This document shows positions 8,733 through 18,350 of a stretch of 20,000 bases of DNA, in pieces. The notes under the pieces were generated by a model that searched no databases, was not told the DNA's origin, and saw only the letters and a list, made by a program, of their open reading frames with translations. The position numbers and the translations under genes are program-made. The DNA is from Bigelowiella natans CCMP2755 (lineage: Eukaryota > Cercozoa > Chlorarachniophyceae): NCBI GenBank assembly GCA_000320545.1, contig ADNK01002426.1, positions 40,001 to 60,000 of the forward strand. The letters run 5' to 3'. How positions within the stretch are numbered: the first letter of the stretch is position 1; every line of letters begins with the position of its first letter.

Positions 8733-10847
8733 ATGTCGTCGAAGAAGGGCTCCGAAACTAGCATGTCGCGGATCAAATCTTACATTCGTTGCCGACCTGT
8801 CAATGAAAGAGAACGCCGCTCGAATGATCCAAAGGTGGTCAAATGCAACGAAGCAACAATTCAGTTACACCGAACTGAATTTGCAGCTGACAAGGTAAAG
8901 CTTCTGTTGAAAGAAACATAAAAGGGAACTTGAAACATGGGTACTGTCTTGAGAAGTCATGTTTAGCCTATCATATTTTTTCATAAATACACCTTGCTTT
9001 CTGACAAACTCGGACCTGCACAGATTTTTGGAGCAGATTCCACTCAAAAAGAAGTTTACAGCGCTGTAGCTGAGCCAGTAGAAAAAGATCTAATCCAGGG
9101 ATATAATTGCGTTTTGTTCTGCTATGGGCAAACGGGAACAGGGAAGGTATTTGATCAGTATATTAGTTAACAAATTTTTCTACTACATCTCTAAACACAA
9201 TTCTTTAACATTAGACGTACACTATGGAGGGAGACCTTACTTCTCCCGTTCACTGCGGCCTCATTCCACGCATGTGCAAGTCCATATTTGAACGCCTCAA
9301 GGCGAAAGAACAAGATTTTTCCGTCAAGATATCCGCGGTTGAGCTTTATAATGAACGATTTTTTGAATGTCTGGAGGATGAAGATAAGCGAAGTGCTACA
9401 AAAGTCATCAAGGTTATCGATGGCGATCTTCAGAATGCAGCTCAGCCTCTTGTAGAGTCGTCGCTTGATGTTCTCAGATTGTTGAGAAAAGCTCAGCAGG
9501 TGAAGGCAAATTCTTTAGCAAAACAAATGAACTCGGAATTTGCTTGGTGAAAATTATCAGCTAGACGCTACCTCCAGAAATAACCCTTTCTTACTTCTCG
9601 CCTTTTGCCTCACTGAATTACCATATAATACCTGGGATGGATGGTGTTTTCAGAGTCGGAAGGTGTCGGCAACAAAGATGAACAAAGTGTCCTCTCGTAG
9701 TCACTTTATCTTTATCATGACTGTCAGGATGAAGCAGGTGGTGGTGTACTAGATGATGGAAGTTTAGGAGGTTATTATTGAAAGAATACCAGAAATTATT
9801 CAGCATGTAATTTATCTCGTATTTCTTTACCGCATCAGATATGAAGATAGAATCAAAATCTCTCATCCTCATTATTTAAGTATCAGTGGTGAATACAAAT
9901 AACATACATACACGCACTCAGAAATCTTCCGAAGGCGATGAGGTGAAGATTGGAAAGCTGTTCCTTGTTGATTTGGCTGGATCAGAATGCATCGGAAAGA
10001 GTGGCGCATCAGGCCTACGCGCAAGAGAGGCCAAGAACATTAACAAATCGAATGAAGCATTGAAAAGGGTGATTGAAGCTTTGGTATCAAATGCTTCGCA
10101 TATTCCCTATCGAGATTCTAGACTTACACAGCTGCTCCAGGTGGTCTTTATATCTTTAGTAGTAGAATCTCATCAGAAATAAATACAAAAACTATAATAA
10201 TTGCCATACTGATATCGAAGATATAAAGGTATTATAGGCTACATTTATTTAACAACTCGTCCATCTCCTTCCTCTGTTTAATGATTTGTTCTTAGCCTGC
10301 ACTCGGGGGATCAGCTAAAACAGCTATCATTGGCACCATCTCTCCCGCAAAATCGTAATAAGTTCTAATGAAAAATGACAGTCTGCAACAGCAGATACAT
10401 TGCTGCCACTATGTTCGAAGTGAGCAAGAACATAGTTGGAAAATAAGTTTTCTTGATTGTTTTGGGGTACTGACTGACTAATATCTGTATTCCTCTTGCT
10501 GGGTCCATTCTAATGTCATTATTTATTAATAAATAAAGAGCTGTTTCGGAGACCAAGAGCACTTTACACTACATTTGTATGGCTTCTAAGATCAAAAACC
10601 AACCAAAGCTTAACACAAATATGACGAACAACCAAGCTCTCAAACATCTGGTAGTATATATTATTATTATTATTATTATTATTATTATCATAATTATTAA
10701 ATGCTGATTATCCTAATCGTAAATTAGGAAAAAGATTGCGAGAAGCTGAGGCGTATGTTAGCTGCAGCTCGAAGCAGAAATGGAATTGTAGTTCCTCCCG
10801 ATCTTTGGGAAGAAACTAAAGCAAAAACCCAAAAGCTTCAAGCAGAA
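8733..10847 (+). other. Kinesin-5 motor domain and neck (exons 1-8)
   Basis: These eight exons encode residues 1-388. The intron after 9146 falls inside the P-loop, between the Lys and Thr of GKT. The short exon 9654-9737 carries switch I and 9922-10140 carries switch II and the following helix. Differences from the family pattern are modest: NINKS where NINQS is usual, and QPALGG where QDSLGG is usual. All nucleotide-binding motifs (P-loop, SSRSH, DLAGSE) are intact, so an active ATPase is expected. Confidence 0.92.
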
Positions 10848-11198
10848 GTATGATAAAATACACCATCATCGACATTAGTATTTGGATATTGTTCCCTGCA
10901 CTGCTACATGTACGCATACAGTAATGGCGGCACAATAGTCTATATTTTAGGTTGTCATTATCTAACTCCTTTTTTCCCCTTTCTTCCTTCCCACTCATCG
11001 TGCTGTCGATGCTGCTGCAACTTAGGTGGATGAATTTCGTAAGTTGGCAGGATGCCGTGAGAAACAAATCGACGATATGCAGCAAGAGCTAGATCGCCTC
11101 ATAAGCGAAATGGACGCTTTGAAGGAAGAGAACCAGAAGCAGAAAGTCCAAGTTAAGAAGGTAGTTATTATGTATTATTATGAACACGAAGATGTAGG

Positions 11199-11239
<41 letters not shown>

Positions 11240-13152
11240 TTCTTTGCTTCAAAAGATGGGAGAGGAGCTTTCTGAAACTAAAATAAAGATGGTGGAAGAA
11301 AAAGACCGTGCTGATGAGAATTGGGAGGTTGCTACAACACATCTTGGCTATGCACAAGATATGCTTCAGAAAGCCAGAGAACAGCGCTCTGAACTAATCC
11401 GGTATGATAAATTGATATCAAATACCCCGTGTCGGTGATGAGGGGGGTGGGGGGGGACTGCACCCTTGATAGAAAATACAGCAGCAAGAAACACCATAGT
11501 TACATTGCTTTTTGTTGTGTCTAATATGATATGATCAGGAGCCAGAGCGTCATGATGAAGCAAGAAGCCAAAAAAGAGCGCTTGGGAGAGCATATATCTC
11601 AAACAACCCAAGCTTCCAAAAAATACCTCACCGATGCAGCCTCTTTTTTTGAAAAACTTCAAAATCAAATTTCTCTATTCAAGGTATAATCGATAAAAAG
11701 AAAAAACGACTAATAATTATTCCTTATTACTAACGTACGACATCTTTAAGTAAACAGTTTATATGTTTTGTATGTGTATGAATTTTCGAAAAGAAATGCA
11801 ACGAGAAGGCTCTGGGAGATGTTTCTGAGCTAAGTACATCGTACCGAGGTAGCTCCAAGAAAGACTTCCAAATGCAACTTGACTCTTCAAAAGCTCTCTC
11901 CAAGAAACTTGGTGATATGCAGAAGCAGCTAGGGGAGATGTCTTTAAAGGCTATGGATGTTGGTCGTACTCAATGTAACGAAATGCAACAGCATTCTATC
12001 GAGAGCGTCCGTGCTCATACAGCTAATCTGGCCTCCATTGGTGATGCTCTTGCCAAACAAGTTGCTGTTATTGTCGGAAAACACGTCAAGGCCCTTGAAA
12101 GCACACATATGGCAATGAAGGTAGTACCAGTAGTACTAGTAGCAATGGTTGGGGACAGCAATTTGAAGCTGTTGGTTATTTTTTGTCGTACTAAGTGAAT
12201 CGTATATTAATTAAGTTGTGTGTATGTACTATATTGCAAAGGATGAGATGGGAAACAACCGAAGGAATAGTGTTGGGGCAGCGAAGACAGGATTTGAGGC
12301 AGCTTGCAACCATATGGCAGCAATTCAGAAGGGTATTGCTGCACTGACGGCGTCTGTTGAATCTGCAGTAAGTCATTATATAGCTAAGACTCAAGAGGCC
12401 AAACGCAAACAGGTAGTAGTAGTGGTAGTGGTAGTAGTAGTAATAAAAACATAGTCAGTCGTCATTGTTATCTATTATCAAGAAATATCACCATTGGATG
12501 AACAACAATGAAACTAAAGCAGCAGTACGATATACTAATTAAAGCCTAGTATGTTATCTGCTCCTACTGTTCTTATTCGAATCTCCACCTTGTTATCATT
12601 ATTTATTGACTGCCATTTCTCTCTTTCTTCCTAATGTCTTCCTGGTTGTGTAACTTTAGGATGAGCTTGAGCAAGGGCATTGGAAAGATTACCAAACTGC
12701 CGACAAAAAGCAGTGGGAGTCATTCCATCAAAGGATTGGGCATTCCATTGTTTTGACCAAGTCAGAAATCAGAAGCCTCAGCGAGAAGGTCCTCTCGAAT
12801 AATAAAATGGCTAAACAGTCTCTTGGAGAGTTCCTGGCAGAATCACACAAGACAGAGATGCAAGCAATCAACGATCATAGTCAAGGTGTTATTATCAGTA
12901 CTAATAGTAGCAGTAGTATAGTAGAACGCTCTTTTATGTTTAAGGTATGGGAATAATATATGATAAGGAATCGATGCAAATATGTGTGTGTTCACGACTA
13001 AATATGATTAGAGCAAAGAAGCTCTCTATCTGCTCTGGCACAGGATCTAGAAAAGAATCACGCTCAGGCTCTTATCCGCATGGAAAAACATCATCAAGAC
13101 CGCACCGATAAGATCAACCAAAATGCTCACAACCAGAAGAATGCTCTCAAGG

Positions 13153-13204
<52 letters not shown>

Positions 13205-16200
13205 TCACTCGATAGATTCTACTTCGTTATTACAGCAGCAAAATCAAAGATCTTAAACCATCACTCTTGTTTTCAGCACGACACACACACACATACACCA
13301 TATGTACATCATAGGAGCTGGAAACGCTTGAAGGAGGTTTCGTGTCTTCTCGTTCTAAATCCTTGTCCAACATCTTTTCCGATGCAAAGAATCGTGCCGA
13401 GGCTCATTGCAAAGAGCAAAGTGAGAGCCACGAGCAACTACAGGTTGAATTGCAATCTCACCAGAAGCAAGCTGATGCTACGTACACGGCATTTGAAACG
13501 TCAAATGTTGAAGCATTGCAACACCATCAAACCGATCTAAGTGCTCTGTCTATGAAGAATGCAGCGAGAGAGGCCCAAGTAATTCACCTTGCTCGTAATC
13601 GAGAGGAGACTATGCTTACTGACACGAAGAGTACAATCGCTGATCTAGTCAAGACAGCAACTCATCTCACTGAGACTCATCTCGAAATTTCCCGAAGTAG
13701 CTCTGAGGAGCATTCCAAGAGTATGCTTGATGCGCGTAGATCAGCTGAAGAAAAGGAGCAACAAATGCAAGCACAAACTATGAAATTCGCCCAGAACTTG
13801 ATCGCAGAATCCGAGAAGTCCAATGCAGAACTATCGGGGAATATGGACTCCAAATTGGCCACAATGGCGTCGAAACACATTGCTATGTGGGGAAATATGC
13901 ACGCTTTTAATACTAAAATTGGTAATGAGATCAAGAGCATAGTTGATACTCAAGTGGAAGAAAGGTAGTAGTTATGATGGTCATAGTATTATAATGTTAT
14001 TGTTACTGCTTCTACATTGACTTCACGACTAAGCATTTTGCCTCTTATATCTATTTATACTTCATTCTTAATACTTTGCTCATGAATATGATTCGACTCG
14101 CTTGTGCTCCTTCTCTCCTAATCGTCTCGCAAGGTATGCTGCAATGAAGAATCAAAATGAACAGCTCAAAGCAGCCCTTCTGGAGGAAATCACAACGGCT
14201 AAAGATGAGCGCAAAGTGATTCGTAACAAGACCGAAGAGCTACTTGAAAGTGTTAAGACAACTTTCATGGAATGGCTTGATGCCCATGATAAATCACGGG
14301 AAGAGAAGCTCAACTCGATTATCTCTTCTCTCTGCTATCAAGAAAACGAGAAAACTCATGCTGCTCTGGCACTATTCGCATCTACTACAGCAGGAAAAGT
14401 GGAAAATGGTCAAAAGGAAACTGGAAAGATGAATGACGATGCGACAAAAGAGATCAACAAGGCTGTGCTTAGTGCAAAGAATGAGAAAAAAACCTTCCTT
14501 TGCGAAACTTCAAAGAGGCTCTCTATTTATTCAGACACTATGGACAAACATATCCAAGATGTTAACAATAAGAACCAACTCTACACAAAAAGTAACTACA
14601 TCATAATATTAACAGCGGCACGTTTCTCTGTGCAAGAGAGAGAGACTTAAAAAACACTCATGAACATGTTGCTTTGCTGTTCTGCTCTCACGTATTTTTG
14701 TGTCATCTTTCTGACGTTGTATTGTGGTTATTGCGTACTTCTTGTTTCTACAACAACGACAAATTAGGCATGGAAACATCTTTTGCTTCCAACGATAAAA
14801 ATACTTCAGAGCTTCAAGCTAAGCATATTTCCACGATCAATGACTCTCTGTGCAACTTCCAGGCGCAGATAGATAACGCTATCGTGTCAGAGAAGAAGGG
14901 CATTGCTAAATCTTCTCAAGACTTCAAGGCCGCTCAGGAAGAGGGTCTTCGCTTAGAAAACGAGCATCTAAAGACTGTGGTTGCATCACTCAAAGCTCAA
15001 CTTGATAAGTATAAAAACACACGATCTGAGGCAGCTGAGCAGCATTGTCAGAGAGCAGTCATGCTCTCTTCCAACCGCCTTGAGCAAGCACAATCGTACC
15101 AAAAAGACCAGTTGCAGGCCTTTGATACTGCTCAAGCAGCTGAGGAGAAAGAGATGGAAAAGCACCTAATCGAAGTCAAAGAGAGCGTTAAGACTATTGT
15201 TTCTGTTAATATCAACGAGCATGTGGAAACAATGCAGGTGACTGATACGATGCATGCAAATGCAGAGAAGAAGATATGCGCTGAGGAGAACAAAGCAAAT
15301 GGAGAAGTGCTTTCGTCAGCTCAGACTGAATCAAAAGACTTTGTGGAACACTGCGAGCAGATTATCAAGACAAGATACGACAGTGTCGATAAAATGACGG
15401 AATCTGAGACTCTACGTCTATCTGATACACTCGCACAAGGGGTCAAATCCCTTGAGGGAAAAATCAACAACCAGGTAACACTTCATAGCGAAAACATGGA
15501 AGGCTCTACGAAAAGGATTTTGGGTGCTTTGGAGATGTTTGCAGGTTTGAAGAAATCTTCCATGGCAGACTTCACTGCTCATAACGTCTCGTTTGACGGC
15601 TCTGCAAAGCAAGTATTAAAAGAAGGAAATGAAAAGCTTTCCAAGTCTCTCGATGCTGCTAAAGAAGAAGCTAAGACAATGATGACTGAAGCCATTGAAA
15701 AGAGCGATAACGAAGAAAAGGTGCTAACTAATTTCTTCTCTGTATTATTACTTACTCTATGGTGTTGTTGTTGTCGTTGTTGTATAATTATACTTTGTGG
15801 GTGGGTGGGTAGTGCCATTTCTAATCATGTTTTGCCACTACTTCCTATTTGTCTTTTAGGCATTCTACCAATCTTCCGACATCTTACTCGGTGCTATCAG
15901 CGATACGCGTGGTGGTTTGAAGCAATCTGTGGATAATACCTCATCTTTGATTGGCTCAACAAGCAAGTATATTGAGGATCAGAATACCAAGCTCAAACAA
16001 ATGGTTTCCAAACATATTGAGTCAACAGCTCAAACATCAGCAACGAGAAGTGCAACTCTCTCTAAATGCACTGATGAATCTCAGAAATGTCTTGAGGCAG
16101 AAAGAAAGGCGATTATGGAGATGGATACCAAGCATGAGTCTCACACAGAACAACTTGTGAAGGATCTTAACCAATGTGTTAAGAATTGTCAAGTGGAGAT

Positions 16201-17065
16201 GGGAAAATTCGAAACCCAGCTTAAGGAACAGGTGCTCCTCTTTGCTACGGCTCATTTCTTGTGTGCTTGCCCTGACTGATTCCATGCCACGATTTGTGAT
16301 AATCGGTTACTGATGTTGCTTTTCTTGTGGGTGCTGTTTTCATCTTTCCTATGTTGAGGATACAACTTTTGCATTACTTACTCGTTTTATGTATTACAGG
16401 AGGAGGATGAGACCAAGTTTATTAGTATTGCCAGTCGTACTGTTGTAGTCACTGGCCAAACACCATCAAAAGATGACCTAAAATTGCGCTTACGTCTATC
16501 TTCCTCAAGAACAACACCAGCTACTCCCTCTACACCTTCTATTAAGGAACACGAGGAAAGACAAGAGGAGGAGGAGGAGAAGGAGGAAAATGATAGCAGT
16601 GTTGGTGAAGGAGGAGGACTTGTTCTTCCTTTGCTACAATCGCCTCTAAAAAGTGAAGACATAAAGCTCAGATTCCGTCTTCAGAAGCAACAAAAAGGCC
16701 AAGACGAGGTTGATGGAGTTGACTCGAAAGATCAATCTCATGAAACTAGTTCAATCGCTTCATCATCTTCTTCAAATAGAAGCAATTCTCCCATTGCTCC
16801 TTCTGATATCAGCGGTGCGGAATCAGTTAATACGTCGTCACCAGTATCTTCATCTTCACAACCGCAGCAGTCGTCGTTACTACAGCAAAAGAATTTGAAT
16901 CAGCAGCAATCTGCTAAGAAGGCAACAAGTGGTGGTGCTAAGGGAGGAGGAGGACGTAAAAAGCCTGCTTCAGCCTTCACCAAACCTAAAAAACTACGAA
17001 AACCGTCTAGGATTCTATCCAATTTCTCCAAGGTAGGATTGCAGAAGTGATGGGCCATATACGTG

Positions 17066-17107
<42 letters not shown>

Positions 17108-17291
17108 AAGTGGTATCCTGTATAAATTCTAACTGAAGAAACTGTCTTTATTAACCTCACCCAAGCAGATTGCAAGCAAGGAAAATCAACAGCAGCAACA
17201 GCAGCAAAAAGTTACTCCGAAGACAACACCTCGTACTACCCCCCGTACAACTCCCAGGGCAAGGAAAAATGCAACAAATAAGCAACGGTGA
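8733..17291 (+). CDS. Kinesin-5 (BimC/Eg5-type) mitotic motor, 21 exons, about 1,889 aa
   Basis: Plus-end microtubule motor of the family that crosslinks and slides spindle microtubules. Exons: 8733-8894, 9024-9146, 9215-9499, 9654-9737, 9922-10140, 10296-10354, 10539-10650, 10728-10847, 11026-11160, 11256-11401, 11539-11683, 11794-12120, 12242-12412, 12660-12944, 13044-13151, 13315-13964, 14134-14591, 14768-15720, 15860-16231, 16400-17032, 17169-17291. All introns are GT-AG and every junction keeps frame. Motor at about residues 13-345: IRCRP (18-22), P-loop GQTGTGKT (89-96), switch I NKVSSRSH (200-207), switch II DLAGSE (235-240), then [13 protein letters not shown]. Kinesin-5 neck features follow: [17 protein letters not shown] and LAAARSRNG (359-367), close to the family's AAREKNG. 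A long Ala/Glu/Lys/Ser-rich stalk leads to TGQTPSK (1656-1662), like the CDK site of the BimC box, and a basic Thr-Pro tail. An in-frame TAA at 8664 lies upstream; 8733 is the first ATG, with another at 8763. Family is secure; some splice choices (exons 14, 16, 17) are less so. Confidence 0.93.
10661..10689 (+). repeat. (ATT)n microsatellite in kinesin intron 7
   Basis: About nine ATT units starting 10 nt after the donor GTAGTA (intron 10651-10727). Confidence 0.95.
11202..11235 (+). repeat. (TA)n microsatellite in kinesin intron 9
   Basis: About 17 TA units filling more than a third of the 95-nt intron 11161-11255. It ends 20 nt before an AAAAG acceptor. Confidence 0.95.
12413..12442 (+). 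repeat. (GTA/GTG)n microsatellite starting at the donor of kinesin intron 13
   Basis: The intron begins GTAGTAGTAGTGGTAGTGG and stays in triplet register to about 12442. The 5' splice site is itself the first repeat unit. Confidence 0.9.
12886..12921 (+). other. 36-nt in-frame GT...AG segment inside kinesin exon 14
   Basis: The segment starts GTGTTATTATC after CAAG and ends AGTAGTATAG. It is rich in AGT/GTA triplets like the introns of this gene. Kept in the mRNA it encodes a [11 protein letters not shown] insert; removed, the frame continues as HSQVERSF. I keep it in the exon model because 36 nt is shorter than any other intron here. Confidence 0.4.
13152..13203 (+). repeat. (GT)n microsatellite at the donor of kinesin intron 15
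   Basis: The donor GTGTTTGTG leads straight into about 22 GT units, and the intron runs 13152-13314. Confidence 0.95.
13280..13296 (+). repeat. Short (AC)n tract near the acceptor of kinesin intron 15
   Basis: ACACACACACACA with a final TACAC, in the same intron as the (GT)n array and complementary to it. It lies between a good but unused TTTTCAG (ends 13276) and the in-frame acceptor ATAG (ends 13314). Confidence 0.9.
16400..17291 (+). other. Kinesin-5 tail: BimC-box-like CDK site and TP-rich basic C-terminus
   Basis: The exon at 16400 opens with an acidic stretch, then [10 protein letters not shown] (codons near 16445-16471). TGxTPxK/R is the core of the BimC box, whose Thr is phosphorylated by CDK1 in animal and fungal relatives. 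The downstream YxYP part of the box is not present. The tail then has a TTPATPSTP cluster, an acidic Glu run, Ser/Asn/Gln-rich linkers, and a Lys/Arg-rich block ([19 protein letters not shown]). The last exon (17169-17291) has a run of seven Gln and three tandem TTPR units, then RKNATNKQR and a TGA stop. A basic tail of this type would suit microtubule binding in an antiparallel tetramer; that is inference. Confidence 0.7.
17069..17104 (+). repeat. (GT)n microsatellite in kinesin intron 20
   Basis: About 18 GT units in the last intron (17033-17168). Confidence 0.95.
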
Positions 17292-18347
17292 TTGGGAACT
17301 GTAAATTCGCAGTAGCATTTCACGCTTTCACGATGTGTACGTATTTGTTACATTTCTAAATTGTACAATAACGATCATTCTTTGTAGCTATTTGAACTAT
17401 TTAGTGATTATGCACAGCTAGACAGCAAAGCGCCAGTACATATCTAGATATCTGCAATAACTATGCTTGCCGCCATTTTCGGTCACATGCATATAGCTAT
17501 AGATAGGTGTGTGCCATTAACATTAGAGTTTGGTTGATCTCGCTGTCATTCTAGTCTAGTAGTCATTGCATCACATGATGCCATGCTAACATGTCTAGAA
17601 AGTTCCATAGAGTGCCCATGACCAGACAACACGACGCGTCGATGTGCTAATCTTAGCTTTAGACGTGCTAGCGTGTCTAGAGAGCATCACAAGCTAGCAT
17701 GCTGCACTGCTAAACATCGTCTGTCTTAAGCTAGCAAGCTGCAAAGCAATCTAGCAGGGACAAATGAGAAGCAGAGGACCAGTACGTGTGATTGCAACAG
17801 CGCTAACATCTGTCATTATTGTTTTCAGTGTGCATGTATCGTATCGTATCGTAATGTGCAGCTGCATAGATGGCTAGATGGCCATCTATATAGTAGCAGA
17901 TCTAGATCGAGCTAGGCACAAATCATGGCTAGCAGATAGCTAGATAGCGTGCTAGCTAGCAAGCGTGGTGCACTCTAGCACTTCTGCTAGCTAGACTTGG
18001 CAAAAATCTGCAACAAAAAGTGCTCATTCATTCCATCTTCTAGTCTTCATTGTCTAGTTGTGACAAGTGTGCATCGTCCATGTGTTGCGCCTTCGTTTTG
18101 TGTGTTGCTAGATTGTAGAGCCACAGCATCTAGACATGCATGCGTAGACAGCTCTAGAGCTAGAGCGACAGTCGTGTGTGTGTGCACATCTGGAGCTGTT
18201 GTGCCAACTACTGAATTATCGATCATCATTGCTACACAGATTGTACATCTTCGATCATTGCAATGCATGTAATAAATATCTTCATCCTGCAGCCACTAGA
18301 TTTGTTAGAATTAAGATTCAGCATAATCATCATCATCATCATCATCA
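17292..18347. other. Convergent intergenic spacer, CTAG-rich
   Basis: Lies between the 3' ends of the kinesin (plus) and kinase (minus) genes. From about 17418 to 18170 I count about 26 CTAG tetramers in 750 bp, many inside GCTAGC, TCTAGA or GCTAGCTAGC. Chance would give about three. No exon, RNA gene or polyadenylation hexamer in the right orientation for either gene was identified with confidence. Confidence 0.75.
17838..17853. repeat. (GTATC)n short tandem repeat
   Basis: Three GTATC units followed by GTAAT, within the CTAG-rich spacer. Confidence 0.8.
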
Positions 18348-18350
18348 TCA
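18327..18350. repeat. (CAT)n microsatellite overlapping the kinase stop codon
   Basis: Eight triplets. On the minus strand the array reads TGATGATG, and its first TGA (18350-18348) is the stop codon of the kinase frame. Confidence 0.9.

Larger units (their letters stand above)
11026..16231 (+). other. Extended kinesin-5 stalk (exons 9-19)
   Basis: Residues 389-1638 form a very long helical-looking region rich in Ala, Glu, Lys, Gln, Ser and His, with few Pro. Exon 9 (11026-11160) shows clear coiled-coil character, with Leu/Met spacing around [20 protein letters not shown]. Later parts resemble loosely heptad, apolipoprotein-like helices rather than a tight Leu heptad coil. In well-studied kinesin-5 proteins of about 1,000-1,200 residues the whole stalk is roughly 600-700 residues, so this one is nearly twice as long. 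The largest exons are 13315-13964 and 14768-15720. Confidence 0.75.

Noticed and set aside
9886-9921. Including 9886-9921 in kinesin exon 5
   Set aside because: An acceptor at 9880 or 9886 puts the motor out of frame. The CTCAG ending at 9921 restores MTVRMKQ to [20 protein letters not shown].
13277-13314. Acceptor TTTTCAG ending at 13276 for kinesin exon 16
   Set aside because: It reads into a His/Thr repeat frame that does not continue the stalk. The ATAG at 13314 keeps frame with GAG CTG GAA ACG.
14674-14767. Treating the frame start at 14674 as part of the kinesin
   Set aside because: The segment (many Cys/Leu/Phe) is intron sequence read in the frame of the next exon. A TTAG acceptor at 14767 and a phase-1 junction fit better.
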